Positions 1-8,172 of a stretch of DNA of 64,000 nucleotides are shown piece after piece. The notes under the pieces were generated by a model. It was not told the DNA's origin and ran no database searches. It saw only the letters and a program-made list of their open reading frames with translations. This stretch comes from Bacteroidales bacterium (GTDB taxonomy: Bacteria > Bacteroidota > Bacteroidia > Bacteroidales > UBA4417): positions 1 through 64,000 of the forward strand of contig JADJGZ010000016.1 in the NCBI GenBank assembly GCA_016707785.1, given 5' to 3'. A program made the position numbers and the translations under genes. The first letter of the stretch is position 1; each line of letters starts with the position of its first letter.

Positions 1-58
1 GCCCGACAATAAACTTATTTTTATTGAGAATTGAATGATTCGTTCTATCATAAGAATT

Positions 59-208
59 TTATTTTACATGAAAGTGAACAAAATGATAAATCCTGGCAAT
101 GATGGCAATGGTAACCACGATACTTCCTAAAGTGATTAAGGTCCATCGGAATACCAGCATGGGTGTAATTTTTATTCTTTTATTCTTGTTAATTTTTTGC
201 TTCAACAT
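59..208 (-). CDS. small single-pass membrane protein (49 aa)
   Basis: Reading the complementary strand gives an uninterrupted 49-codon frame beginning MLKQKINKNKR and ending at a TAA. It has a strongly basic N-terminus followed by one hydrophobic segment (about residues 17-40, containing GSIVVTIAIIA) and a short His-rich tail (YHFVHFHVK). The start lies only 21 bases after the stop of the preceding leftward gene, so it is probably the last gene of that operon. The family is not recognised. Histidines in a metal-homeostasis neighbourhood are suggestive only. It could be a chance frame, but the composition and spacing look like a real gene. Confidence 0.5.
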   Translation of the reverse strand: MLKQKINKNKRIKITPMLVFRWTLITLGSIVVTIAIIARIYHFVHFHVK

Positions 209-229
209 AGAGGTATCTTTATATGAAGT

Positions 230-700
230 CTATTTCGCATGTTGATTATAATACTTTAAGAAATTGGCTTGGTTGGCAAAATAAACCAACTCAGGTTTAT
301 TTTTTGATCGAAGGCCAATTACAGCATTTGCTTTATTCACTTCTTTACCTGTTACAGTATCCCTGACGAAACAATATCCCTGATAATTGTCTGAGATACG
401 ATTGTAACATTCCTGACTGCAAACGAAGTAAGTAAACTTATTTAAAGTATGACCTTTGGTAGCATGAAGTTCAAGTTCATTTCCATTCATACAAACCCAA
501 TCAGGATGTATGGCTTTGCCGTACATAAAGTTCATTCTGTATTTAAGTCTTATTTCACACCAGGATTGCTGGATGTATAAAAGGCTGAAAAAGAAAAGTA
601 AAAGGGAGACAAACACAAAGTTTAATCTTCTGTTGAACCGCTTGTCTGCTTCCAGTTGCTTTTTTAAGAGTTCAGCTTTAGAAATTTTACTGTTCTTCAT
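230..700 (-). CDS. membrane-anchored protein with possible TRASH-like Cys motif
   Basis: This is a 156-residue protein with a basic N-terminus and one hydrophobic segment at about residues 27-45 (LNFVFVSLLLFFFSLLYI), so it is likely anchored in the inner membrane with the rest outside. The distal part holds FVCSQECYNRI, then CFVRD, TGKEVNKANAVIG and VYFANQANFLKYY. A C-x3-C pair followed by an aromatic-rich segment recalls TRASH/NosL-like metal-binding segments, but this is a resemblance only. It lies downstream of a Fur-type regulator and a Cys-rich secreted protein on the same strand, which fits a metal-handling role. No firm family assignment. Confidence 0.6.
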   Translation of the reverse strand: MKNSKISKAELLKKQLEADKRFNRRLNFVFVSLLLFFFSLLYIQQSWCEIRLKYRMNFMYGKAIHPDWVCMNGNELELHATKGHTLNKFTYFVCSQECYNRISDNYQGYCFVRDTVTGKEVNKANAVIGLRSKNKPELVYFANQANFLKYYNQHAK

Positions 701-808
701 CTGAATGTTAATCTAATTTCCTCAAAAAATACACGGGCAAATAATTAATACATCAAGAGCAAACCTATAAAGGGAGCTTAATTGATTAAGGAAATGCAAA
801 CGGAGGTT

Positions 809-1120
809 TTAGACTAATTTTGGCGGCTGCCAAATAGCTGCAAGCGAAGAAGAAAAAGAAGAAGAGCTTTGTATGATATATTTCTCAGCCTGGAAAGGAT
901 AGAAATCAGTCAGATTGGTTAGGCTCGGAGAAATAATCGGTGTGATGCAGCAATTGCAGGTACAGAAAGGAGAACATTGATCGGCATCATCCTGATGTTT
1001 GTCACCTGAATGAGAAGATAATTCAATATTCTGCATTGACATATCTATTGGTGCATCAATGCAAGGATAGGCATTGAGAAACAACAAATAAAAGGAGAAT
1101 ATGTATGCCAGAATTTTCAT
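809..1120 (-). CDS. DUF6660-like secreted Cys-rich protein
   Basis: This is a protein of about 103 residues with a signal-peptide-like start (MKILAYIFSFYLLFLNAYPC). I use this internal Met rather than the one six codons upstream, because the signal peptide then begins properly. The middle has an acidic/His stretch (SGDKHQDDADQ) followed by a dense cysteine cluster CSPFCTCNCC, and the C-terminus ends IWQPPKLV. The cluster plus the terminal IWQPPK motif match what I know of the DUF6660 family, small Bacteroidota proteins often found near heavy-metal efflux genes. It follows the Fur-family gene by about 55 bases on the same strand. A metal-binding or sensing role in the periplasm is inference. 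Confidence 0.7.
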   Translation of the reverse strand: MKILAYIFSFYLLFLNAYPCIDAPIDMSMQNIELSSHSGDKHQDDADQCSPFCTCNCCITPIISPSLTNLTDFYPFQAEKYIIQSSSSFSSSLAAIWQPPKLV

Positions 1121-1174
1121 GTGTTCAATAAACCGCAAAAGTAATGGAAAAGTTCATGCAACCAAGTTGCAAAG

Positions 1175-1588
1175 TTACTTTTTGCAATTTGAGCATATTC
1201 CTTTTACGACCATTGAGATACTTTCGAGGTTAAAATGCACCGGTAAATTGACGGACGGGATCGGAATATCGTTGAGGCAATATGTGTGATGGCATGAAGT
1301 ACAGAAGAAATGCACATGCAAATCATCCGGATTGCATTGGCAGGATTCGGTGCAGAGCGCGTATTTAACAGAGCCGGTTCCATCATCAATACTGTGAATG
1401 AGCTTGTTTTCCTCAAAGGTTTTTAAGGTACGAAATAAAGTGACTTTATCGGCTTTATGAAACTTGTGTTCAAGTTCAGCCAGGCTTATTGCAGTGGTTT
1501 GTTCGGTAAGCACCTTTAGTACCAGTTCGCGCATGGCGGTTGGCTTAATGTTGCGGTTGTTTAATTGATCATCGGGAGTTTGTGACAT
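1175..1588 (-). CDS. Fur-family metal-responsive transcriptional repressor
   Basis: This is a winged-helix repressor of about 137 residues. The N-terminal half reads as a Fur DNA-binding domain (MRELVLKVLTEQTTAISLAELEHKF, then DKVTLFRTLKTFEENKLI, matching the usual vYRtL.fLee.Gli pattern). The C-terminal half has the dimerisation/metal motif HVHFFCTSCHHTYCL and ends in a second Cys pair, CSNCKK, giving two CxxC structural zinc pairs. I start at the second Met (MSQTPDD). It sits between a His-rich transporter and a Cys-rich secreted protein on the same strand, so zinc or a similar divalent metal (Zur-like) is the most likely signal, but the metal cannot be fixed from sequence. Confidence 0.85.
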   Translation of the reverse strand: MSQTPDDQLNNRNIKPTAMRELVLKVLTEQTTAISLAELEHKFHKADKVTLFRTLKTFEENKLIHSIDDGTGSVKYALCTESCQCNPDDLHVHFFCTSCHHTYCLNDIPIPSVNLPVHFNLESISMVVKGICSNCKK

Positions 1589-1657
1589 GTGAAGAAACAT
1601 TTATAAGCATCAAAATTACAGATTCTATCCTGGTTTCAATTAAAAATAAGTTGTAAG

Positions 1658-2698
1658 CTATTCATGCTCATGCCTGTGGTGCAAATCTGGGAAGTGCGGG
1701 TGTTCGTGTGCCAATGGATTATGTTTGTGAACATGCGAATGCCATTTGCCTGCCGGAATGGATTTATTATCATGTTCGTGGTTGTGATGTCCATCAGCAT
1801 GTTGATGGAAATGGATGTGCTCCATTTCGACATGCGTATGCGTATGTTTATGCGATAGCATGTATGTTACAATTACAGCCAGTGTCAAAAGGACAAGTGA
1901 AATAACATGCACCCATTGAAAAGATTCTTGATAGAATATGTACGATAAAATCACTCCCCATAGTGGCGCTGTCGAAAATAAAATCTGCCCTCGTGTAGCC
2001 CCGAGATTCTGGGCAGATGTAACATACAGCATGATGCTCAAACCGTAAGAGAATATACCAACCAGTAATGCCGGGCCTAAACTACCAAACTGTAATGATT
2101 CGCTGGCTATGAGGCAACCAATCAGTAAATTGACAGAACCAGCCACTATTCCTTTTAAAAATGTTACTGACTGTGGAGATGCCCCATCGGTAAGGGCTGT
2201 TAAATGGTTATCCACCGCCCAGCTAATACAAGCTGCCGTTATCAGCAAAGCTGAAATAATGCCGCTCGAGCCTTCACCGAAGGAAGTAACTATGCCAGCG
2301 ATAATTGTTAAAATAACTCCTATCCAGGCATTTCTATCCAGTGTGTCTTTAAAAATCAAGACTCCTAAGATAGCTGTTGCTACCAGTTCCATATTTAACC
2401 AGATAGAAACCGAAGCTGCATTGGCTGTTTTCAAGCCAAATAATAAAAGAACAGGTCCAAGGAACCCGCCAAAGAAAATAATTCCAAGAGTTTTCATTCT
2501 GCTGCCAGAATGAAATAGCAATGTAAGGTTGTTATTTTTGCGAAAAATATAAGGAAACATAGCAATAGCTGCACCCAGGTAGAGCAAACCTGCCAGCTGA
2601 AAGGAGTTTAAACCATCTAATAACAGTTTACTAAATGGTGTGGCAATGCCGAAAAGGAAACCGGAAAGAAGGCCGGTGATGATGGCGAAACGTTTCAA
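1658..2698 (-). CDS. EamA/DMT-family transporter with His-rich C-terminal tail
   Basis: This is a 346-residue protein with about ten hydrophobic segments in two repeats, starting FAIITGLLSGFLFGIATPFSKLLLDG, typical of EamA-type drug/metabolite transporters. Family members usually stop near 290-300 residues. Here about 65 extra residues follow the last helix and are extremely rich in histidine (SHKHTHTHVEMEHIHFHQHA, then HGHHNHEHD and PDLHHRHEHE), like the metal-binding loops of CDF or ZIP transporters. It is the first gene of a leftward cluster followed by a Fur-family repressor. I infer divalent-metal transport or metal-gated activity. The transported substrate of the EamA core is unknown. 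Confidence 0.85.
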   Translation of the reverse strand: MKRFAIITGLLSGFLFGIATPFSKLLLDGLNSFQLAGLLYLGAAIAMFPYIFRKNNNLTLLFHSGSRMKTLGIIFFGGFLGPVLLLFGLKTANAASVSIWLNMELVATAILGVLIFKDTLDRNAWIGVILTIIAGIVTSFGEGSSGIISALLITAACISWAVDNHLTALTDGASPQSVTFLKGIVAGSVNLLIGCLIASESLQFGSLGPALLVGIFSYGLSIMLYVTSAQNLGATRGQILFSTAPLWGVILSYIFYQESFQWVHVISLVLLTLAVIVTYMLSHKHTHTHVEMEHIHFHQHADGHHNHEHDNKSIPAGKWHSHVHKHNPLAHEHPHFPDLHHRHEHE

Positions 2699-2985
2699 TA
2701 ATTTATTTCATTAAAGTAAAGAAAGCTGTTGCTTCAAGGCAAAGATACTATCAATGGTCTAAACAAATTGGATTGCATAGAAGCAAGATTTGATTGAATA
2801 CCTTTTTTCTGCAAATAGCATGACAGAGATTCTTTCGTTGCAGATTTTGGTATAATTCGAATAATGTTGGCTGGACAAAAGTTTGATAAGCACATTTCAT
2901 GGGTTAAACAAAATCAAAAACTTTTCTATTAGCTGACTATTCTGGTCCAGAATCACCGGAATAATCAAATAAGTGTGGAAATAGC

Positions 2986-3174
2986 TTAGATATTTAAATT
3001 GTCGAGATCAATATTGTATTTCTTTGCAACGGCTTCCATTTCTGAAATTGATAATTTTGGTGGACCAGTTAAACCCTTTTTAGCCAGGTATTTTTCCAGA
3101 TTATTTAGTATTTTCCTATCGGATGCACTTAGACCTTTAATATTTGTTCCAGAATTTCCAGCTTTTGCTTTCAT
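2986..3174 (-). CDS. small basic protein, unknown
   Basis: This is a 62-residue frame starting MKAKAGNSGTNIKGLSASDRK. It is rich in lysine and predicted helical in the middle (LNNLEKYLAKKGL), ending SISEMEAVAKKYNIDLDNLNI, which could form a helix-turn-helix-like pair. It has no signal peptide or membrane segment, no recognised family, and stands alone between the metal cluster and the mobile region. Coding quality is plausible, but it is short. Confidence 0.4.
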   Translation of the reverse strand: MKAKAGNSGTNIKGLSASDRKILNNLEKYLAKKGLTGPPKLSISEMEAVAKKYNIDLDNLNI

Positions 3175-3208
3175 TGACTTGAATTTTAATTACTTGCCTC
3201 AAATTTAA

Positions 3209-3790
3209 TGATTTTTGACTTTGACTCAATATCCTGTTGTTTTCTTGTTCTCAGGTAGATCAGTCATCCACCAATTGCTGCCTGTGGAAGGTTGAAACTC
3301 TTGTGTGGTTTTTAAGTAACCAATGTGCACAAATCCACTAGATGGTTCAAAAATAATACAGTAAACAGGCAAAAAATGTGTGTTTAAAATCTAATATTAA
3401 CCGTAAACTTTATGTAAACATTGGGTAAACAATGGGCTATAAACACTCCTTCTTTCATGACTTTTAGTTAGGGAAAATCAGCCTAATTTGAATAAAAAAT
3501 ATCCACGCGAAGCTTCTCATAAGCTAAACAAATGATAATACAACAATAATTCCTAACATTTTTGGTAATTTTGAAATATTAGCCTATCAGAGATTTTTTT
3601 CAGCTCACTCAGAATGCTTCCCCAAATTTCGTACAAATATTTGAGCCATTTTAACATATATGTGAAATGTATACAGATGATGAAAATGTAAACCAAACTA
3701 TAAAATTAACCGCTTGCAGGGTAGTAAATAACCAGCTAATTCATGCTTCAGTTGCCACAAAAGAAGATGGTCCATTTTATTGCCCTGACT
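3209..3790. other. gene-free stretch left of the primase module
   Basis: No convincing coding frame is seen on either strand. The stretch is AT-rich and contains the phased GTAAAC repeats listed separately. It may hold the left end of the integrative module (inference). Confidence 0.5.
3403..3430 (+). repeat. three GTAAAC direct repeats at exact 11-base spacing
   Basis: GTAAAC occurs at 3403-3408, 3414-3419 and 3425-3430, so each copy starts 11 bases after the previous one, about one helical turn. A fourth copy lies further left at 3361-3366. Phased short repeats like these are typical of protein arrays: integrase or excisionase arm sites, or replication iterons. The nearby leftward primase and integrase genes make either plausible. 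Confidence 0.55.
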
Positions 3791-3791
3791 A

Positions 3792-3920
3792 TTATTGGAC
3801 AAAACAGATTATCTGACCACCTTCCGCCGATTTTGGTTGACCATCATGGTTTATTAACAATCAACAAATTGAGCTGGTCTGGCTTTTCCGGCGAAGGCTG
3901 GTCAAAGTGAGCGTTTTTCC
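3792..3920 (-). repeat. IS21-like terminal remnant, copy 1
   Basis: This stretch of about 128 bases is closely repeated, in the same orientation, at 60130-60258. On the minus strand it contains the paired motifs GGTCAACCAAAATCGGCGGA and GGTGGTCAGATAATC, which resemble the multiple terminal repeats of IS21-type elements in Bacteroidota (assignment by resemblance). It supplies the last codons of the primase gene. Confidence 0.6.
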
Positions 3921-4998
3921 CATTTGGGAGCCCTTCAATTGGAAATAATGGTGTAGTCACAGGTTGCTTTTTTACTTCTTGACCAGGAATGGCTGTTTCT
4001 TCCTGGAAAGTAAAATCAAATGGTTTTTTTTCATCAAATAAAGAAATCCCATGCCTTTCTGTATGCTTATACACAGATTTGATAATGGCCTTTATTTCGT
4101 CTTCCAACATTCCTGGCTCAGCAAAATCATATAATTTTTTTTGCACTTCTTGCTCAGGAATACCAAACCTGTTACATGCATTAGCCAGCTTTGTTAAGAA
4201 GCTATTCCTATTACCTTTAGCAAAAACTTCCCTTTTTTTCAACCAGGTTAGCAATCTTTGGAAAATATCATCGTCGCAAGTGATCATGTTTCTATTCTCT
4301 GAATAGTCCTTTTGAGGAATTGATATTTCATCCTTAGGCAGAAATGTGTCGATAAATGATTTGTCAAGGGTGTCGCAATCCTCATTGTAGTAAGCATCTT
4401 TGTCTTGTGGAAGAAAACAAGCCCTGCATAAATCGCTTCCAGAAGGATCTATCTCAAATCCAATGATTTCCTTGAAATATACCTGCAATGCTTTAAAAAA
4501 TTCCGTGTGAGTGCCGGCACCTACCTCAATCCTATAGATCACTTTTAGGCCATCACCAGATGGAGAGATGAACATCAATGAAGGTTTTAGCTTATCAATT
4601 ATCCGGATTTGTAATTCCAGAATATCATTTAAATCGCCAATGTGGTCAAGATCACAACATATGTAGGAGGATCGGGTAATTAATTTCGTACTATGTCTTT
4701 CAGAAAACTTCCCAGAAAAGGTCACATAATCGAATACTGAAGATTTAATCTTCTTCGCCACTTCTGGAGTTGTAGATGATCTAAGAAGCTTGGTTTGAGG
4801 AGCATAACTTTCACCTTTGATAAGTTCATACAAACCTTTAATATCAAGGATGTTAGAAGGATATTTATTGGTGATTGGAGCAGTGAAAAAAGAAAAATAT
4901 TTGTTATCTTTGTTCTGTAGATCAAGATTTTCAGGGGTACTAAGGTAGGACTTAGTGCCCCTTTCTTCTTTACTTGCATCATTGCCTGTTGGAATCAT
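3844..4998 (-). CDS. BT4734/VirE-N-type primase, C-terminally truncated
   Basis: This is a 384-residue product. An N-terminal BT4734/BF3469 (VirE-N-like) region at about residues 30-230 contains YICCDLDHIGDL and MFISPSGDGLKVIYRI, the acidic and SpSGdGlK motifs of small archaeo-eukaryotic primase-like proteins. A PriCT-like helical segment follows (GNRNSFLTKLANACNRFGI to EDEIKAIIKSVYKH). Members usually continue into a DUF3987 helicase-like domain. Here the frame reaches its first residues (TPLFPIEGLP) and then runs into the IS21-like remnant, which encodes the final ~25 residues. It is therefore a truncated chimera. It overlaps the upstream HTH gene by four bases, so they form an operon. Role: replication of an integrative element. 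Confidence 0.8.
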   Translation of the reverse strand: MIPTGNDASKEERGTKSYLSTPENLDLQNKDNKYFSFFTAPITNKYPSNILDIKGLYELIKGESYAPQTKLLRSSTTPEVAKKIKSSVFDYVTFSGKFSERHSTKLITRSSYICCDLDHIGDLNDILELQIRIIDKLKPSLMFISPSGDGLKVIYRIEVGAGTHTEFFKALQVYFKEIIGFEIDPSGSDLCRACFLPQDKDAYYNEDCDTLDKSFIDTFLPKDEISIPQKDYSENRNMITCDDDIFQRLLTWLKKREVFAKGNRNSFLTKLANACNRFGIPEQEVQKKLYDFAEPGMLEDEIKAIIKSVYKHTERHGISLFDEKKPFDFTFQEETAIPGQEVKKQPVTTPLFPIEGLPNGKNAHFDQPSPEKPDQLNLLIVNKP

Positions 4999-5366
4999 TT
5001 TACACCCCCCTTCTTCTTCGAAAGAAATCCTTCCCGAGTCATTGCTGCTTCGAAATCGCTTCGATAAATTTTTATTGAATTGCCAATTTTGATATGCTTG
5101 ATTTTCCCCAAGTTATTGGAGATAGTCTGGTAACAGCAATCATAATAATCGGCTATTTCCTTGAGGCTCTTGAACAAAACATCTTCTTGATTAGAAGGGG
5201 TTATGTCAGGTTGTTCATTAGGGTGCGAGATTCTCAGCACTACTTTGTCAGCGAGCATATCTGTCAATAGCTCAAGCTGGTCATTTGTCAGGCTTATTTT
5301 GTCAATCATGTGAAAAGTGATTTTGTTTTGAGCAAAAATCACTGATGATTTTTCGATGGATAACAT
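4995..5366 (-). CDS. excisionase/DUF3853-like helix-turn-helix protein
   Basis: This is a protein of up to 123 residues. An alternative start at MIDKISLTNDQ (5309) may be the real one, because the residues before it look atypical. The C-terminal half is a MerR/excisionase-type HTH (FKSLKEIADYYDCCYQTISNNLGKI followed by IKIGNSIKIYRSDFEAAM). The layout, with a short acidic N-terminus then HTH, recalls DUF3853 proteins of Bacteroidota mobile elements. It overlaps the primase gene by four bases and lies in the same leftward module as the integrase. Its likely role is directionality factor or module regulator (inference). Confidence 0.7.
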   Translation of the reverse strand: MLSIEKSSVIFAQNKITFHMIDKISLTNDQLELLTDMLADKVVLRISHPNEQPDITPSNQEDVLFKSLKEIADYYDCCYQTISNNLGKIKHIKIGNSIKIYRSDFEAAMTREGFLSKKKGGVK

Positions 5367-5481
5367 GATTATATCATTACCACCGTTCTATATTGCTAAA
5401 TATTAAATACTTATATATTAGACTAGATAAGATTTATCCATCATTATCCATTATTATCCATCATTCGATGAATCTGAGTTA

Positions 5482-6291
5482 TTATATATTCTTATGAATT
5501 GTGTCTTCATTAAAATAAATTACTTCCTTCCCATCCATTCTTTGAGGGATGGAGGCAAATAATCGAGCCAATTGTACTCGATGGCAACCTGCAAATCTCA
5601 ATTTTACTCTAAGTTCTTTTATTAAACGGATTAAATTGGTTTGGCTCGTACTAAAAGGAATGGATGGGATACCGTTCGGCTCTTTAATATCGGGATTTTT
5701 TATGCAAAGAATATGTGAAACAAGACGATCGATATTCTCTTCGGAAATATCCTTCAGCGCTGGGCTTAAAATCTGTTTAACAATTTCTCTTTCCTCAAAA
5801 GCATCTATAGATATTTCTCCATTTTCGAGCGGATTAATTGCATGGATCTTGCTTACTAACTGCCTTTGTTCGACATATTCCTTGCAGAATTGAACACAAA
5901 AGTTTATTTCGATGAAATAGATATATTTTGACGGAACTTCCCCACCATCTTTAAAGAATAAATATTCTTCAAAGTCTTTTCTCACCTGATAGACTGGAGT
6001 ATCAATCAACTGGGCATATTTGACAATGCATTCTAAAGAAACACTATATAATTTATCAATAAGAGCAACGCTATATCGAGGATCGGGTGATGAAAGTCTT
6101 CGATCAATAGAATTTCTTAATAGTTTAATACTGAACCTGGGATGTTCAGAATAAATAGGACCTGGGAGAACTAGTCCCTTTTTATCGTTTAAGTAACTAA
6201 GATTAGTATTTATTTCTGCTAAAAACCAATTTAGTTCACTTTTTGCTTGTAGAATATAATCCTCCTGATTGTTGAGATTGAAAGTCATCAT
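5482..6291 (-). CDS. integrase-adjacent protein of unknown function
   Basis: This is a 269-residue, soluble, mostly helical protein without signal peptide or recognised motif. It starts MMTFNLNNQEDYILQAKSEL and ends with a helical, basic segment (LIRLIKELRVKLRFAGCHRV). It begins 17 bases after the integrase stop on the same strand, and an HTH gene follows. The same order (integrase, unknown helical protein with a basic C-terminal segment, HTH protein) recurs at 55.3-58.5 kb, so this is probably a conserved accessory of such recombinases. Function unknown. Confidence 0.65.
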   Translation of the reverse strand: MMTFNLNNQEDYILQAKSELNWFLAEINTNLSYLNDKKGLVLPGPIYSEHPRFSIKLLRNSIDRRLSSPDPRYSVALIDKLYSVSLECIVKYAQLIDTPVYQVRKDFEEYLFFKDGGEVPSKYIYFIEINFCVQFCKEYVEQRQLVSKIHAINPLENGEISIDAFEEREIVKQILSPALKDISEENIDRLVSHILCIKNPDIKEPNGIPSIPFSTSQTNLIRLIKELRVKLRFAGCHRVQLARLFASIPQRMDGKEVIYFNEDTIHKNI

Positions 6292-6308
6292 GTTACTTTT
6301 TCAAATTG

Positions 6309-7637
6309 TTATAATTTCCCGAATGTAGCATCCATTGCATCATCTTTCATACTATCAATTATATTGTAATATCTCCTGAAAGAATCGCTGTCTTTGGAGT
6401 GCCCTGTAATAGATTTTAATACCACTTCAGGTATACCCATTGTTAAGGCAAGAGTAATAAAGGTTTTTCGTCCCATATGAGAATGAGCAACTTGGGAAAG
6501 GGGGACAACTGTTTCTTCTATCTTTCCACCTGCATATTTCCTTATAATGGTAACCTGTCTTTCAATCTTGGCTGCAATAAACACATCTTTTAAAATCCGA
6601 TTGGGATCACTATGTGCAGGTAGTAACTGCTCTCCTGGCATATCCTTATATTTTGATACTATGGCTAAAGCCTTGGGTACTAACTTTATACTCCGTTCAA
6701 TGGTTGCTTGCTTCTTTTGCTCATAATACCAAATCCTACCATCCCGAAAATCATTTTTCTTTAGTCCCTTAATATCCCCATACCTTAATCCGGTCATTGT
6801 CCCAAAGATAAAAACATCCCGCATCCGCTCCAATGCTGGCAGGTAAAATCTAGCATTCGCCAACTTTGAGAATTCATCCTGTGTAAGGAAAAGAATAGCA
6901 CCTTCATTTTCCTTGTATTTGATAGATATGGAATTTTCATACCAACCCTTACTACTACACCATTTTAGAAATGCTTTGAGCACTTTTAGGTTTTTAGCAT
7001 AAGTGTTATTTGAAAGATGTCGATCCCCAACCTTCTTGTTTATAAGGTATGTTTCGAATCCATCAACGAAAGCCTGGTTAATACCAACCAATTTATCCCC
7101 TTTTATTTTCTTTGCAGCAACGTATGCTTCAATGTTATCGCGTACCTGCTTAAAACCTGCAGATGTTTTTGGAGAATGATGCAATAAGGAGAATTCTTTG
7201 TAGGCATCCATTGCGGTTGACAAGTTTATACCAGTCCGATGAACTGGGGACAAATCTTTATCCAGCCACTTCTTTAATAATGTCTTTAGGTAGTCTGCGG
7301 TCAGAGCTATAGGAGGTTCACTTTTATCTGCCCATTCTATAATCCTAATGGCTTCTTTCGCCAGGTTCTCCAATCTACCATTAATGGATCTGGAATCACC
7401 ACTCTGCGGCTTTATAGGTCTGAAAAAGTGCCGGTCTTCTTTGACCTTTTGCAGATAATTAGGATCAAATTGATCAGCCTGGACACCTTCCCTTGCATAG
7501 AACTGCAATCGCTCCCCATTACCGAAGGTAACATACATATAAATTGGAAGATTCCGATCCGATGAGTCATTTTCTGAATGGGCTTTGCGCTTTTCCAGGT
7601 AGAATTTAATTTTCCATTTTTTCTCTAAGTTCGGCAT
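6309..7637 (-). CDS. tyrosine recombinase (integrase 1)
   Basis: This is a site-specific integrase of about 442 residues: an arm-binding N-terminus, a SAM-like core-binding domain (about residues 130-250) and a C-terminal catalytic domain. The catalytic residues are visible: Arg in MTGLRYGDIKGLK, His and Arg in HSHMGRKTF, the third His in SITGHSKDSDS, and the nucleophilic Tyr in FRRYYNI. The frame is open to 7691, but I choose MPNLEKKWKIKF. The extra codons are made by the ATACATACA direct repeats, which are better read as regulatory or arm-site DNA, as seen upstream of integrase 3. It heads the leftward module with the unknown protein, HTH protein and primase. Confidence 0.85.
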   Translation of the reverse strand: MPNLEKKWKIKFYLEKRKAHSENDSSDRNLPIYMYVTFGNGERLQFYAREGVQADQFDPNYLQKVKEDRHFFRPIKPQSGDSRSINGRLENLAKEAIRIIEWADKSEPPIALTADYLKTLLKKWLDKDLSPVHRTGINLSTAMDAYKEFSLLHHSPKTSAGFKQVRDNIEAYVAAKKIKGDKLVGINQAFVDGFETYLINKKVGDRHLSNNTYAKNLKVLKAFLKWCSSKGWYENSISIKYKENEGAILFLTQDEFSKLANARFYLPALERMRDVFIFGTMTGLRYGDIKGLKKNDFRDGRIWYYEQKKQATIERSIKLVPKALAIVSKYKDMPGEQLLPAHSDPNRILKDVFIAAKIERQVTIIRKYAGGKIEETVVPLSQVAHSHMGRKTFITLALTMGIPEVVLKSITGHSKDSDSFRRYYNIIDSMKDDAMDATFGKL

Positions 7638-7651
7638 AGACTTAAACATTA

Positions 7652-7672
7652 ATACATACAAATATACATACA
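7652..7672. repeat. paired ATACATACA direct repeats upstream of integrase 1
   Basis: ATACATACA occurs at 7652-7660 and 7664-7672, 12 bases apart, immediately upstream of the chosen integrase 1 start. This parallels the TTTGCATACA pair upstream of integrase 3. Probably recombinase arm sites or an autoregulatory site (inference). Confidence 0.45.
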
Positions 7673-7825
7673 CTTTTGACTTAACCCACAATAATTTGAA
7701 TTAATTTGTCTTAATCAAACAATTCGTATAATACTCTGTATATGTGTTTTATATAATTTTTAATAATCTCGATTAATTTTAATTAATGATAAACTTAAGT
7801 CCAGAAGGGGGAGCAACAGGGACAA

Positions 7826-7854
7826 GGGTTTCAAGACATTTCGTTTTGAAACCC
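7826..7854 (+). terminator. hairpin with 9-bp stem
   Basis: GGGTTTCAA (7826-7834) pairs with TTGAAACCC (7846-7854) around an 11-base loop, followed by TTTCTC. It lies between the two divergent integrase genes, just before the TTTGCATACA repeats. It could be a weak terminator of a truncated host gene or part of an attachment region. Confidence 0.4.
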
Positions 7855-7861
7855 TTTCTCA

Positions 7862-7882
7862 TTTGCATACATTTTGCATACA
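7862..7882. repeat. paired TTTGCATACA direct repeats between integrases
   Basis: TTTGCATACA is at 7862-7871 and 7873-7882, an exact 11-base period. The identical pair with the identical spacing occurs at 58503-58523 beside integrase 3. Likely arm-type recombinase binding sites or an element end. Confidence 0.6.
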
Positions 7883-8034
7883 TTTCCACAAGTCATGGCC
7901 CTTCACACTATGACAATTCCATTCATTACGAAAATCTACGCCTGAAAATTATTATCAAGATGATTGCTTCAAATCAAACAAAAATGAATGAAATGCATAG
8001 GCACGATTCTGTTCGATACTAACACAAAGTAGGA

Positions 8035-8059
8035 GGATTGGAAGAATATTCTCCAATCC
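8035..8059. promoter_or_regulatory. perfect 8-bp inverted repeat upstream of integrase 2
   Basis: GGATTGGA (8035-8042) pairs with TCCAATCC (8052-8059), and the 9-base loop contains GAATATTC, itself a palindrome. It lies about 110 bases upstream of the integrase 2 start. It may be an operator, the terminator of the preceding region, or a crossover site. Confidence 0.35.
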
Positions 8060-8172
8060 ATCTGTTATTCAAGGGTTTCTAATGTAGTCGCACAACATTT
8101 GAAATCTTTTTTTCCAAAGTTTGAGGTAGTTTTTTTCACCATTTTTTCACCAAAGAAGAAAGGAATTACCCC

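Noticed and set aside
1664..1905. Two Met/Val-rich rightward frames
   Set aside because: They are the antisense of the His-rich tail (CAT codons read as ATG), not genes.
7786..8022. Rightward 78-codon frame between the integrases
   Set aside because: It runs through the hairpin and the TTTGCATACA repeats and has no protein-like composition.
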